The position numbers were made by a program, and so were the translations under genes. This document shows, in pieces, positions 1-8,861 of a DNA stretch of 45,392 nt (positions within the stretch are counted from its first letter, which is position 1; the number at the start of each line of letters is the position of its first letter). The stretch is from UBA4923 sp964486135 (lineage in GTDB: Bacteria > Bacillota > Clostridia > Saccharofermentanales > DTU023): assembly GCA_964486135.1 (NCBI GenBank), contig CAZAKT010000011.1, forward strand, positions 1-45,392, given 5' to 3'. The notes under the pieces are model-generated. The model saw only the letters and a program-made list of their open reading frames with translations, had not been told where the DNA came from and did no database searches.

Positions 1-53
1 GCAACAGCCTTCTAAGCTGTGGGTCGCAGGTTCGAGTCCTGCTATGCTCACCA
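1..53 (+). tRNA. tRNA-Arg(UCU), 5' end outside window
   Basis: The 3' part of a tRNA. The anticodon stem ACAGC/GCTGT closes a seven-base loop CTTCTAA with anticodon TCT, which reads AGA (Arg). It is followed by a T arm (GCAGG, TTCGAGT loop, CCTGC), the 3' acceptor strand, and an encoded CCA at 51-53. The 5' acceptor strand and D arm lie before the window. Confidence 0.9.
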
Positions 54-61
54 GGGTACAG

Positions 62-102
62 CCATCTGCCGGCCTTTGGTCAAAGTCCGCAGATGGTTTT
101 TT
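62..102 (+). terminator. Rho-independent terminator after tRNA-Arg
   Basis: An inverted repeat CCATCTGC / GCAGATGG encloses a short loop and is followed directly by six T (97-102). It sits 8 bases after the tRNA CCA and so ends the tRNA transcript. Confidence 0.85.
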
Positions 103-118
103 CATGGGGGCGGACTGC

Positions 119-147
119 TTGACGCCTATTTCAATCCGTGTGAGAAT
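119..147 (+). promoter_or_regulatory. Candidate sigma-A promoter for the topoisomerase operon
   Basis: TTGACG (119-124) lies 17 bases before GAGAAT (142-147). The latter carries an extended -10 TG at 139-140. The element sits between the tRNA terminator and the first topoisomerase gene, which would give a leader of about 15 bases. Matches to consensus are 5/6 and 4/6. Inferred from sequence only. Confidence 0.5.
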
Positions 148-167
148 CGACTTTGAAGGGAGTCCAA

Positions 168-2144
168 ATGAGCCAGATCTACGACAATACCAGTATTTCG
201 CAGCTGAAGGGGCCTGATCGCGTCCGGCTCCGGCCCGGCGTCATATTCGGATCGGATGACCTGCGGGGAGCCCAGCAGTCCTTTTTTGAGATCCTGTCGA
301 ATTCCATCGATGAAGCGCGGGAGGGCCATGGGCATGTGATTACAGTCAAGCGCTTCCCCGACCATTCGATTGAGGTGATCGACCGGGGGAGGGGGATCCC
401 GCTGGATTTCAACCCCCTGGAAAAGAGATACAACTGGGAGCTGGTCTATTGCGAGCTTTACGCGGGTGGGAAGTATAAGACAAACCTGGGTGAAAACTAC
501 GAGTACAGCCTGGGCCTTAACGGGCTGGGAGCCTGCGCGACCCAGTACGCCTCCCGCTGGTTCGATGTGGCTGTCAGGCGGGACGGCCACCTCTATGAGC
601 TTCATTTTGAAAGGGGCAACAATATAGGGGGCCTCAAGAAGACCCCTGACGGGAAAAATGTGACCGGGACCATCCAGCGCTGGATGCCCGACGACGACGT
701 TTTCACCGACATCGCCATCCCGGCCGATTACTTCCATACCACCCTGAAGCAACAGGCCGTGATCAACAAGGGGGTGACCTTTGAGTTCATCGATGAACTG
801 GAAGGGACCAAGAGCTCCTACCACTATCCCGAAGGGATCCTGGGCCTGGTCCGGGAGATGAATGAGGGGGCCCTGACCAAGGAGGCCTTCTTCAGTGGTG
901 AGGGGATGGGCCGTGACCGCCAGGACAGGGAGGACTACACGGTCAAATGCGATGTCGCCTTTGCCTTCAACAACCAGGTCAGGGACATCCGCTATTACCA
1001 TAACTCCTCCTGGCTTGAGTATGGCGGCTCACCCGACCGGGCGGTCCGGTCCGCCTTCGTGTCCGCCTTCGATAATTTCCTGAAAAATGAGGGTAAATAC
1101 CGGGCCGGTGAGTCCCGGATCAATTTTGGTGATATAGAGGAAAGTCTGATCCTTATGACCAGCTCTTTCTCCACAGTCACCAGCTACGAGAACCAGACAA
1201 AACGTTCCATCAACAACCGTTTCATCCAGCGCTTCATGACCGACCTGATCCGGGCCAAGCTGGATATCTGGTTCATCGAGAAGCGGGAGGAGGCCCTCCG
1301 GGCCGCCGACCAGGTCCTCCTGAACCGGCGGAGCCGGGAAAAGGCGGAGAAGACCCGGCTGGCGGTCAAGCGGGATCTCATGCAACAGTTGGATATTTCC
1401 AACCGGGTCAAGCTCTTCGTCGATTGCCGGAGCCAGGACCTGGACCGGCGCGAGCTCTACATCGTGGAGGGCAACTCGGCCCTGGGCTCGGTCAAGATGG
1501 CCAGGGACGCCGAATTCCAGGCGGTTATCCCGGTCAGGGGCAAGATCCTCAACTGCCTCAAGGCCGACTACAATGTCATCTTCAAAAACGACATCATCAT
1601 GGACCTGATCAAGATCCTGGGTTGCGGGGTCGATATCCCCAAAAAGTACAGCAAGGCCCTGCCCCCTTTCGATATGGACCGCCTGCGCTGGAGCAAGGTG
1701 ATCATCTGCACGGATGCCGACGTGGATGGCTTCCAGATCAGGACCCTGATCCTGGCCATGTTCTACCGGCTGACCCCCGAATTGATCCGGCAGAATAAGA
1801 TATACATCGCGGAATCCCCCCTCTATGAGATCAGCCATCGGACCAAGCGTTTCGAAAGCACCTATTTCGCCTACACCGATCAGCAGAAGACGGAGATCCT
1901 CCAGGGGCTGAAGGAGGGAAAGACGCATGTCCAAAGGTCCAAGGGCCTGGGCGAGAATGAACCGGGCATGATGTGGAATACCACCATGAATCCCGAGACC
2001 CGCCGCCTGATCGCGGTCATACCGGAAGATGAGAAGACCATGCGGGACAGCTTTGACTTGCTTCTGGGCGACAACATAAGCGGCCGGCGTCGTTGTATTG
2101 AAGAGAAAGGGCATCTCTACCGTGAGATGCTGGATGTCGGCTGA
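168..2144 (+). CDS. Type II topoisomerase subunit B (ParE/GyrB-like)
   Basis: ATPase subunit of an A2B2 type II topoisomerase, about 658 aa. The GHKL ATPase domain has the catalytic Glu and Asn in EILSNSIDEA (E41, N45) and DRGRGIP near residue 72. The TOPRIM domain has VEGNSA (E434) and the metal triad DADVD (D516, D518, D520). The usual EGDSA box reads EGNSA, but the metal-binding Glu and Asp residues are kept, so activity is expected. An ATG at 168 preceded by AAGGGAG is preferred over an in-frame TTG at 153. The stop overlaps the next gene (TGATG), so the two subunits are translationally coupled. It resembles the second, ParE-like topoisomerase pair of Clostridia (recall of family, not a search); a specific gyrB versus parE assignment is not secure. 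Confidence 0.93.
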   Translation: MSQIYDNTSISQLKGPDRVRLRPGVIFGSDDLRGAQQSFFEILSNSIDEAREGHGHVITVKRFPDHSIEVIDRGRGIPLDFNPLEKRYNWELVYCELYAGGKYKTNLGENYEYSLGLNGLGACATQYASRWFDVAVRRDGHLYELHFERGNNIGGLKKTPDGKNVTGTIQRWMPDDDVFTDIAIPADYFHTTLKQQAVINKGVTFEFIDELEGTKSSYHYPEGILGLVREMNEGALTKEAFFSGEGMGRDRQDREDYTVKCDVAFAFNNQVRDIRYYHNSSWLEYGGSPDRAVRSAFVSAFDNFLKNEGKYRAGESRINFGDIEESLILMTSSFSTVTSYENQTKRSINNRFIQRFMTDLIRAKLDIWFIEKREEALRAADQVLLNRRSREKAEKTRLAVKRDLMQQLDISNRVKLFVDCRSQDLDRRELYIVEGNSALGSVKMARDAEFQAVIPVRGKILNCLKADYNVIFKNDIIMDLIKILGCGVDIPKKYSKALPPFDMDRLRWSKVIICTDADVDGFQIRTLILAMFYRLTPELIRQNKIYIAESPLYEISHRTKRFESTYFAYTDQQKTEILQGLKEGKTHVQRSKGLGENEPGMMWNTTMNPETRRLIAVIPEDEKTMRDSFDLLLGDNISGRRRCIEEKGHLYREMLDVG

Positions 2145-4393
2145 TGGATTTGAATGACAAGGACAAGGGCAGGGAAGACCGGGTGACGGAGGAAAAGACC
2201 GGAGGGGCGATCAGGAAGAAGCTATCGGATACCCTTTTCGAGAACTATCTGCCTTATGCCATGAGTGTTATCGTTTCCCGGGCCATCCCCGAGATCGATG
2301 GCTTCAAGCCGGCCCACCGCAAGCTCCTCTACACCATGTACAAGATGAATCTCCTGGGCGGGGCCCGGGCCAAGTCAGCCGATGTGGTCGGCCAGACCAT
2401 GAAGCTGAACCCCCACGGAGACCAGACCATCTACGAGACCATGGTCAGGTTGACCCGGGGCAATGGCAGCCTCCTCCACCCCTGGATTGACTCCAAGGGC
2501 AACTTCGGCAGCGTCTCCTCCCGGGACATGCAGTATGCCGCCTCCCGCTATACGGAGGTCAGGCTGGACGCCTCCTGCGAAAGCCTCTTTGCCGGTCTGG
2601 AGAAAGAGGCCGTCGATTTCGTCGACAATTATTCGGGAACCATGAAGGAGCCGGTCCTCTTTCCTGCCATGTTCCCCACCATCCTGGTCAATAGCAACCA
2701 GGGGATCGCTGTCGGCATGGCCAGCAACATCTGCTCTTTCAACCTAAAGGAGATCTGTGATACGACCATCGCCCTCATCCGTGATCCGGAGGCTGACCTC
2801 CTGACCACCCTTCCAGCCCCCGATTTTTCCACCGGCGCCTACCTGATCTATGAACCCGATGAAATGCGGGCCATCTATGAGACGGGGAGGGGGAGCTTCC
2901 AGCTCCGGGCCACGGCCGATGTCAACCGGAAGGATAAGAGGATAGAGATCAGGGAGATTCCCTATACCACCACCATTGAGGCCGTGATTGACGACATCGC
3001 CGAAGCCATGAAGAAGGGCCGGCTCCGTGATGTGGTCACTGTCCGCGATGAGACGGACCTGAACGGGCTTTGCATCTCCGTCGACTACAGACCTTCGGCC
3101 GATCCCGATGTGGTCCTCCATCAGCTCTTTTCGGCCACCTCCCTCCAAAATCCCTTCTCCTGTAATTTCAATATCCTGATCGGGGATAAGCCCCGGGTAA
3201 TGGGGGTGCGTGAAATCCTGTCCGAGTGGCTGGCCTGGCGCAGTGACTGCATCCGGCGTGAAACGGCCTTTGAGGCGGAGAAGAAGCGGGGGACCCTCCA
3301 CCTCCTCCGCGGCCTGGAGAAGATCCTCCTGGATATAGACAAGGCCATCGCGGTCATCCGGCTGACAGAGACGGAAAAAGAAGTGGTCCCCCGCCTCATG
3401 GAGGCCTTCGCCATCGACGAGATCCAGGCGGAACACGTGGCGGAAATCCGGCTCCGCCATCTGAACCGGGAATATATCCTGAAAAGGATCCGCGATGTCG
3501 AATCCCTTGAAAAGGAGATCAGTGACCTGGAAAAACTGGGCCAGAGCCGGGCCAGGATCCGGGACCTGATCGTCCGCCAGCTCAAGGATATCGGCAAGCG
3601 CTATGGGCGGGAGCGCCGGACCCGCCTGATCGCCCCGGAGGAGATTGAGATCCCGGAAGAAGAGGAACTGATCCCGGCCTACAACACCAGGCTCTTCCTG
3701 ACCGAGCAGGGTTATTTCAAGAAGCTGCCTGCCACCTCCCTCCGCGGCAACTTCGAGATCCGGGTCAAGGAGGGGGACCGGATCGTCCAGGAGCTCGAAT
3801 CGAGCAACCATTCGGAACTTCTCTTTTTTACCGACAAGGCCCAGGTCTATAAGCTCATGGCCTGGGAGGTCGAGGATCACCGGCCCTCCCTGCTCGGTGA
3901 ATATACGCCGAATCTCCTGGAGCTGGACCAGGAGGAGAAGGTTGTCTTCATCCACTCAACCCAGGAGCCCTTTGCCGGCGAATTTCTCCTGGTATTCGCC
4001 GATGGCAGGGGGGTCAGACTCGACGTGGCCCACTATGAAACCAAACAGAGGCGGAGGAAGCTGATCAAGGCCTACAACGACTCCTCCCCCCTGGTCGGCA
4101 TGGCCTATCTGCCCCCGGACAGCGACCTGTCCTTCGCCGTCCGGTCCAGGAAGAACAAGCTCCTCTACTTCCAGGCTTCCCAGATTGTGAAGAAGGTGAC
4201 AAGGACGGCAGGGGGGGCCGCCATCCTGAGATCAAAAAATGACAGCCTGACCCGGCTCTACCAGGAGGGGGAACTGACCTTTGTCCGGGATCCGGCCTAT
4301 TACCGGGTGGTCAAGCTTCCGACCGCGGGCCGCTATATCCGGGAAGAGAGCTTGGAGGACAGGCAGCTTGAGCTCGACGGAGCTCCGGAATGA
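2144..4393 (+). CDS. Type II topoisomerase subunit A (ParC/GyrA-like)
   Basis: Breakage-reunion subunit, 749 aa. The winged-helix/tower region has the catalytic tyrosine in AASRYTEV (Y136) and the quinolone-pocket motif NPHGDQTIYE. A coiled-coil tower follows around residues 360-490, then a shortened C-terminal beta-pinwheel (about 510-749). The seven-residue GyrA box QRRGGKG is not present; the nearest match is a degenerate KQRRRK. The subunit therefore more likely belongs to a decatenating, topo IV-like enzyme than to a supercoiling gyrase. Its ATG overlaps the stop of the B subunit by one base. GyrA/ParC homology is certain; the functional class is inferred. Confidence 0.92.
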   Translation: MDLNDKDKGREDRVTEEKTGGAIRKKLSDTLFENYLPYAMSVIVSRAIPEIDGFKPAHRKLLYTMYKMNLLGGARAKSADVVGQTMKLNPHGDQTIYETMVRLTRGNGSLLHPWIDSKGNFGSVSSRDMQYAASRYTEVRLDASCESLFAGLEKEAVDFVDNYSGTMKEPVLFPAMFPTILVNSNQGIAVGMASNICSFNLKEICDTTIALIRDPEADLLTTLPAPDFSTGAYLIYEPDEMRAIYETGRGSFQLRATADVNRKDKRIEIREIPYTTTIEAVIDDIAEAMKKGRLRDVVTVRDETDLNGLCISVDYRPSADPDVVLHQLFSATSLQNPFSCNFNILIGDKPRVMGVREILSEWLAWRSDCIRRETAFEAEKKRGTLHLLRGLEKILLDIDKAIAVIRLTETEKEVVPRLMEAFAIDEIQAEHVAEIRLRHLNREYILKRIRDVESLEKEISDLEKLGQSRARIRDLIVRQLKDIGKRYGRERRTRLIAPEEIEIPEEEELIPAYNTRLFLTEQGYFKKLPATSLRGNFEIRVKEGDRIVQELESSNHSELLFFTDKAQVYKLMAWEVEDHRPSLLGEYTPNLLELDQEEKVVFIHSTQEPFAGEFLLVFADGRGVRLDVAHYETKQRRRKLIKAYNDSSPLVGMAYLPPDSDLSFAVRSRKNKLLYFQASQIVKKVTRTAGGAAILRSKNDSLTRLYQEGELTFVRDPAYYRVVKLPTAGRYIREESLEDRQLELDGAPE

Positions 4394-4394
4394 G

Positions 4395-6278
4395 ATGAAT
4401 TCCCCCCTGCTTGAAAGGACCCGGACCCGGCGTTTCAGCCGGGGACTGAAAATCAGGATCCTGCTGACCCTCCTTGTCCTCGGGCTCCTCGCTGCGGGGA
4501 TCTTCCTGCTGCTACAGCCCCGCCTTCCCTACAGTCTCAAGGACTATGAGCGGGCCCTGGAGGCCGGTGACCAGGACAAGGTCTTTGAGATCTACAATGC
4601 CCTCCGGGAAAGGCGGGCTGCCTTTTCCGACGACCGGCAGACGGATCGGGTCGAAAGGCTCAAGGCTGAGGCAGACCAGCTGATCGCGCGCATTGAAGAG
4701 GATGCCGAAAGGGAGGGGGAGGCCCTGGTCCAAGGCCTCTTGAAGGGGGCGGTCCTGACCGGGGAGGAGGTCGACTGGCTGGATCATTATGCCGGTCTGG
4801 CGGGCCAGGGGGTCCTGAATTCACTGGCTGACGCGACGGGACGCTTCCTCAACCAGGAGCTGGAGGAGGAGGCCTTCCTCCATTTACTCCAGGAGATGGG
4901 GCGGGTTCCCGTGCTGGCCCGGGACTACAAGCCCATGCAGGACCAGCTGGATACGGTCCTGTCCGTCAAGGACAGGCTGGGGCAGGTGAGGGAGGCCGGG
5001 AAAGAAGGCGGGCTTTATCAGGAGGCCCTGGCCCTTGAGAAGTTGATCTCCACGACCGATCTCACCGGCCTGGAACCTGTCAGCGCCTATCTGGAGGACC
5101 GGCTGGAGACCGTCTGGCAGGCCTATTACCAGGAACAGATCCTCCTGATCCGCCAGGATATGGCCCGGGACAGGACCTACCAGGCCTCAAGCAAGATCAA
5201 GCGACTGATCGGCCACTTTGAGGAAGATGAGGAACTCCTGGCCTTCCAGGCTGTCTGCGACGCGAAGAACCCGGAAGCGGTCACAACCTGGTGGGATCCG
5301 GTCGAACACCTGGCAATAAAGCCCCTGATCGCCGATCCGGACCGGGCCTTTGACGGAGACCGATTCCAGGAGGCCGCGGACCGGGATCTTCTTTTAACCC
5401 AGGAATTTGAGAATATCCTGGGGCAGCTTTACCAGAAGGACTATGTCCTGGTCGACAGCCGTTCCTTCGCGGATGAGGAGGGCAGGCTGCGAGGCATTCC
5501 CTGCCCTGCCGGCAAAAAACCCCTGGTCCTGGTCCTTGAGGATTTCTACAGCTCCCTGCCAAGGGCGGAAAGCGGCCTGGCCTGGCGCCTGGATGTCAAT
5601 GAGGCGGGTCAAGTGGAGGGTGTCCTCCTGGACGAGGACGGTGAAGAGCGCTCGGACCGCGCCTTCTCGGCCATCGGCATCCTGGAGGCCTTCATCGAGG
5701 AAAATCCCTCCTTCTCCTTCAACGGGGCGACGGGGACAATCGCGATCGTGGGCCAGTACGGTATTCTCGGCTATCCCGTTGCCGATATCCAGGACCTGGC
5801 CCTCCGCAGGAATGCCAGGGAGTCCGACCTCGTCCTCCCAGACTCCCAGACGACCGATTTCTCCACGAACAGGCAGAAGTTGGCGGCGGTTTTGGAGGCC
5901 CTGGAGGCCAGGAACTGGATCCTGGCAAGTGGGACCTATGAAAGGCTTTCCCTGCCCTTCACCCCCCTTTCCGACATTGAGGAGGACCTGGCCCTTATGG
6001 AGCGATGGGTCGAGCCCTATACGGGTAAGCTGACGGCCCTCTACTGCCCCTTCGGCGATCATATCGAATTCGATCAGGCCAAGCTGGATCTCTTCAGGGA
6101 GGCCGGCTATAGCCTCCAAAGCGGTTATGGTTCCTGGGCCTATTGGGACAACCCGGCCGGCCACGTCTATGTCACCCGGACCTTTGTGTCAGGCTCTGGC
6201 CTGAGACAGGCCAGGAGCCTGAACCTGACCCGCTTCTTCGACCCTTCCCAGGTCTACGACGCCGCTGCCAGGCCCTGA
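4395..6278 (+). CDS. Membrane-anchored NodB-like (polysaccharide deacetylase family) protein, probably inactive
   Basis: 627 aa. A basic N-terminus is followed by one transmembrane helix (about residues 20-41), then a helical region rich in Glu/Leu (45-300), and from about residue 305 a domain like the Firmicute polysaccharide deacetylase group. Its entry resembles VEH...PLIADPxxAFDGD and it continues through a Gly-rich strand near IVGQYGILGY. In active NodB enzymes a TFDD-type motif and an H-x3-H motif bind the metal. Here the first reads VLEDF (E382, D383) and the H-x3-H position reads SGTYER (G513, R517), so both histidines are missing. The protein faces outward and may bind rather than cleave a wall polymer. 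It starts one base after the topoisomerase A stop, with ATG 4395 preceded by GGAG, and is probably cotranscribed with it. Confidence 0.75.
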   Translation: MNSPLLERTRTRRFSRGLKIRILLTLLVLGLLAAGIFLLLQPRLPYSLKDYERALEAGDQDKVFEIYNALRERRAAFSDDRQTDRVERLKAEADQLIARIEEDAEREGEALVQGLLKGAVLTGEEVDWLDHYAGLAGQGVLNSLADATGRFLNQELEEEAFLHLLQEMGRVPVLARDYKPMQDQLDTVLSVKDRLGQVREAGKEGGLYQEALALEKLISTTDLTGLEPVSAYLEDRLETVWQAYYQEQILLIRQDMARDRTYQASSKIKRLIGHFEEDEELLAFQAVCDAKNPEAVTTWWDPVEHLAIKPLIADPDRAFDGDRFQEAADRDLLLTQEFENILGQLYQKDYVLVDSRSFADEEGRLRGIPCPAGKKPLVLVLEDFYSSLPRAESGLAWRLDVNEAGQVEGVLLDEDGEERSDRAFSAIGILEAFIEENPSFSFNGATGTIAIVGQYGILGYPVADIQDLALRRNARESDLVLPDSQTTDFSTNRQKLAAVLEALEARNWILASGTYERLSLPFTPLSDIEEDLALMERWVEPYTGKLTALYCPFGDHIEFDQAKLDLFREAGYSLQSGYGSWAYWDNPAGHVYVTRTFVSGSGLRQARSLNLTRFFDPSQVYDAAARP

Positions 6279-6298
6279 GCCTGGAGGGGCAGGTCTTT
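6268..6298 (+). terminator. Weak candidate terminator overlapping the NodB-like gene stop
   Basis: CCAGGC / GCCTGG around a five-base loop (6268-6284), followed by a broken T stretch (TCTTTT). It lies between convergent genes. The stem is short and the T tract is not adjacent, so this is a low-grade call. Confidence 0.35.
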
Positions 6299-6328
6299 TC
6301 CGCACAATCAAGTCTCAGGGAAGGCGGA

Positions 6329-6943
6329 TCAGAGCCAGGGATGGCCCTCCTCCCCCTTGTCGGCCCTGAGGGCCTCCCAGTGGCCTCTGCCGCCAAGTCG
6401 GATCAGCAGGCCTTCGATCAGGCGCTTGAAGCGGACCGTGATTATCTCCCTTGGGGCCCTTTTGTCGGTCAGGACAACGGGAAGACCGGCCCGCCGGGCT
6501 GACCAGATATCCGTCAGGAGCTGGTCGCCGACCATAAGGGCCTGGTCCATCCGGCAATCGTAGCTGTCCAACTCGCGGCAGATGGCCTCGATGCCCGGTT
6601 TTTTCGCCTCGGGGATGAAGCCCAGGCCGAGCGAATTGGCAAAGGTCTCCGCCCTCTGCCTGCGGGCATTTGAAGTGATGATGGGGGTGAGGCCGGCCTC
6701 TTCGATTTTTTCGACCACGGACCGGGCGAAGGCATCGGCAAGATGGCTGCCGTGGCAGACCAGGGTGTTGTCGATGTCCAGGAGGACAAGGCGAAAGCCC
6801 TCTGCCGCCAGCTTCCCGTAAGCGAGCCGGTCGGGGGAGCTGACAATGAGGTCGGGGAAAAATCGATCCCTGACCCAACGGGAAAGGGGGGTCCGGGTGC
6901 TGGCTTTTGTCTGCCTATTTGATTTTTCTCTGATCGGGTCCAT
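6329..6943 (-). CDS. YqeG family HAD-IIIA phosphatase
   Basis: 204 aa, cytoplasmic HAD-superfamily phosphatase. Motif I is LDIDNTL, motif II is ITSN, the motif III Lys is in EAKKPG, and motif IV is VGDQLLTD, which is the layout of YqeG. Family members dephosphorylate small phospho-compounds such as GMP; the substrate here is not shown. The start is the ATG reading back from 6943, preceded by AGGAGG with four bases of spacing. The same frame stays open upstream across the efp gene, but that part is only antisense to efp. The gene is transcribed toward the topoisomerase operon and divergently from efp. Confidence 0.88.
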   Translation of the reverse strand: MDPIREKSNRQTKASTRTPLSRWVRDRFFPDLIVSSPDRLAYGKLAAEGFRLVLLDIDNTLVCHGSHLADAFARSVVEKIEEAGLTPIITSNARRQRAETFANSLGLGFIPEAKKPGIEAICRELDSYDCRMDQALMVGDQLLTDIWSARRAGLPVVLTDKRAPREIITVRFKRLIEGLLIRLGGRGHWEALRADKGEEGHPWL

Positions 6944-7003
6944 AGGTCCTCCTGCCTCTTCATAGCTTACATCCCGCATTGTAACACCTGCCGGCCCTGT
7001 CGG

Positions 7004-7032
7004 TTGCGGCGGCAGGCCCTTTCCCGTAAAAT
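7004..7032 (+). promoter_or_regulatory. Candidate promoter for the efp-fchA operon
   Basis: TTGCGG (7004-7009), a 17-base spacer, and TAAAAT (7027-7032) would give a leader of roughly 35 bases before efp. A hairpin CCTGCCG / CGGCAGG (6987-7016) overlaps the -35 end. The -35 match is poor. On the other strand, TACAAT near 6979-6984 could be the -10 for yqeG. Confidence 0.4.
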
Positions 7033-7072
7033 GGCAACAAGAGCAGAGCGCTTTATTCATTTGGAGGTAATT

Positions 7073-7630
7073 ATGATCAGTGCGGGGGATTTTCGCAACG
7101 GTACAGGTTTCGTTCTTGACGGACAGCCCTGCCAGGTGATTGAGTTTCAACACGTCAAGCCGGGGAAGGGATCGGCCTTCGTCCGGGTCAAGTTCAAGAA
7201 CCTCCAAACGGGAAGCGTCGTCCAGAAGAGCTTCAACCCTTCCGATAAATATGAACCCGTCCAGCTGGTCAACCGGGATATGTCCTACATTTACCAGGAC
7301 GGCGACCTGTATTACTTCATGGACGAGGCGACCTACGACCAGATCCCCATCGGCCGCGACAAGCTCGAACACGCCCTCCCCTTCCTGAAGGAGGGGATGA
7401 CGGCCCGGATCGTATCCTGGGAGGGCCGGATACTTGAAGTTGAGCTTCCCAATACGGTGGAGCTCGAGATCGTCGAGTGTGAGCCGGCTGTCCGGGGAGA
7501 CACCGCCCAAAGCGCCACCAAAAACGCCAAGCTGGAAACGGGGGCTGTCATCCGGGTGCCGCTCTTTGTCAACCAGAATGAGATAGTACGTATCGACACG
7601 CGCACGGGGGAGTACCTGGAGCGGGCCTGA
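7073..7630 (+). CDS. efp: Elongation factor P
   Basis: 185 aa, the usual EF-P length, with three beta-barrel domains (KOW-like residues 1-65, OB 66-127, C-terminal OB 128-185). It binds between the ribosomal P and E sites and relieves stalling at proline runs. The lysine modified in other bacteria sits in the loop KPGKGS (K32), and the C-terminal signature around PLFVNQNEIVRIDTRTGEY is clear. GGAGG at 7063-7067 sets ATG 7073 as the start, not the upstream in-frame ATG at 7004. It is the first gene of a long operon. Confidence 0.97.
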   Translation: MISAGDFRNGTGFVLDGQPCQVIEFQHVKPGKGSAFVRVKFKNLQTGSVVQKSFNPSDKYEPVQLVNRDMSYIYQDGDLYYFMDEATYDQIPIGRDKLEHALPFLKEGMTARIVSWEGRILEVELPNTVELEIVECEPAVRGDTAQSATKNAKLETGAVIRVPLFVNQNEIVRIDTRTGEYLERA

Positions 7631-7631
7631 C

Positions 7632-8051
7632 ATGGACAGCGAAGGCCGGCAGTTCTCAATCAAGGGTGAGCGAACCATGTCGCAGGGTTTCATCGCCCAA
7701 TACGCGGCGGAGGCGGCGCTCCATACCTTGGGGGTGAGCGGTCTCAACACCGGTCTTGTATCGGGCTTGAAGGAGGCCATCGGACTGGCGCCGGAGGGGC
7801 GCGGGGTCCGCGTCAGCTTCCGGAGCGGTGAGTCCGACGATCTGATCATTACCGTCTACCTTGATATCGAGTTCGGCCATGTAATGCCGGAGGTCGCCTG
7901 GTCGGTCCAGGAGCGGGTCAAGCGTGATGTGGAACGTTTTACAGGCTTGAATGTCGACGCGGTCAATGTCCATGTCATCCGGGTGATCGACAGCAGGCAG
8001 GAGTCCCAGGAGGACAGGACCGAAAAGACGGAACTGGAGGAATACCTATGA
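7632..8051 (+). CDS. Asp23/Gls24 family envelope stress protein
   Basis: 139 aa with one Asp23 domain: alpha helix, then strands as in VRVSFRSGESDDLIITVYLD, then the helix QERVKRDVERFTGLNVDAVNVHV. Family members form a sheath beneath the cytoplasmic membrane, anchored by AmaP, and help wall and envelope homeostasis. The ATG follows the efp stop by one base. Another in-frame ATG at 7677 is possible, but the domain's first strand would be cut. It overlaps amaP by four bases, so the two products are probably made together. Confidence 0.85.
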   Translation: MDSEGRQFSIKGERTMSQGFIAQYAAEAALHTLGVSGLNTGLVSGLKEAIGLAPEGRGVRVSFRSGESDDLIITVYLDIEFGHVMPEVAWSVQERVKRDVERFTGLNVDAVNVHVIRVIDSRQESQEDRTEKTELEEYL

Positions 8052-8599
8052 GCCGTTGGGCCAGAATCATACTGATCAGCTTTTCTTTTTTGCTGGCGGT
8101 CTTCTTTCTCGTCGCCCTCATGATGATCCTGAGTACGGATATATTGACCGGTATGATTACCTTGATCCTGGACATGGCCCAGAAGCAACCGGCCAAGACC
8201 ATGGCGATTGTGGTCGGCCTGGTCGGTTTTCTTATTGCGGTGATCACCCTGATCGTCTCGGTCATGACCGGCCGGCTCCGGAAGACCCGGATCCGGTCCA
8301 ATGAGATCGGTCATATCGAGATTGGGGTCGAGGCCATCGAGAATATTGCCCTCAACGCCGCCAAGATCTCCCAGTCCGGGGTGAAGTCAGCCAAGGCCAG
8401 GGTGGCCCCCTCCAAGGGGGGGAAACTCTTCATCCGCATGATCGTCCAGGCCTACTCGGATGTTGAAATCCCGGTTATGATGTCCCGGGTCCAGGAACGG
8501 GTCAAGAAGGACGTGGAGAAATATTCGGGGATTGAAGTCGGCAAGGTGGAAGTCCGTGTCAGCCGGGTCGAGGCCGTGGCGCCCCGGGTGGAGCGGTAG
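8048..8599 (+). CDS. amaP: AmaP, membrane anchor of the Asp23 protein
   Basis: 183 aa. Two transmembrane helices (about residues 8-30 and 51-74) form an N-terminal hairpin. A cytoplasmic Asp23-like domain (about 85-183) follows, with the matching helix QERVKKDVEKYSGIEVGKVEVRV. AmaP (DUF322-related) tethers Asp23 to the membrane in staphylococci. The neighbouring Asp23 and DUF2273 genes complete the usual trio. The start ATG is embedded in the preceding stop. Confidence 0.85.
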   Translation: MSRWARIILISFSFLLAVFFLVALMMILSTDILTGMITLILDMAQKQPAKTMAIVVGLVGFLIAVITLIVSVMTGRLRKTRIRSNEIGHIEIGVEAIENIALNAAKISQSGVKSAKARVAPSKGGKLFIRMIVQAYSDVEIPVMMSRVQERVKKDVEKYSGIEVGKVEVRVSRVEAVAPRVER

Positions 8600-8602
8600 C
8601 CT

Positions 8603-8848
8603 ATGCAAAGGCCTGATCCCGGCGACAAACCCAGGGGCCCGGAACAGACCCCACTGACATCCGGCGTGATCGGGGCCCTGATCCTCTTTGCCATCGCCCT
8701 GCTCTGGATTGTCTTTGGCATCTGGAAACTCCTCTTCATTGTGGTCATGACCGTCACCGGTTATTTCATCGGCTATCGCTATTTCCGTGACCGGGATACC
8801 ATCAGGAAACTGATTGACAAGATTCTACCCCCGGGTATGTTCAGGTAG
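8603..8848 (+). CDS. DUF2273 family small membrane protein
   Basis: 81 aa. A polar N-terminus of about 20 residues is followed by two hydrophobic segments (about residues 22-41 and 43-60) and a short basic tail. Family members accompany Asp23/AmaP genes and are thought to be part of the same membrane-associated complex; no biochemical role is known. It starts three bases after the amaP stop. Confidence 0.8.
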   Translation: MQRPDPGDKPRGPEQTPLTSGVIGALILFAIALLWIVFGIWKLLFIVVMTVTGYFIGYRYFRDRDTIRKLIDKILPPGMFR

Positions 8849-8861
8849 TGGGGGAGAGACC

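Noticed and set aside
1461..1479. EGNSA instead of EGDSA as evidence of an inactive topoisomerase B
   Set aside because: The metal-binding Glu and the DADVD residues are intact, and the Asp in EGDSA is not itself essential for metal binding as far as I know. Both subunits look complete.
1029..2114. Long minus-strand open frame opposite topoisomerase B (361 codons); similar ones opposite the A subunit at 2744-3955 and opposite many other genes
   Set aside because: These are antisense frames that stay open because of high GC and codon bias. They have no binding site, no motif and lie fully over strong genes.
6944..7849. Upstream extension of the YqeG frame, which stays open to 7849
   Set aside because: This part is antisense to efp and the Asp23 gene. 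The HAD motifs begin only after the ATG at 6943, which has a clear AGGAGG.
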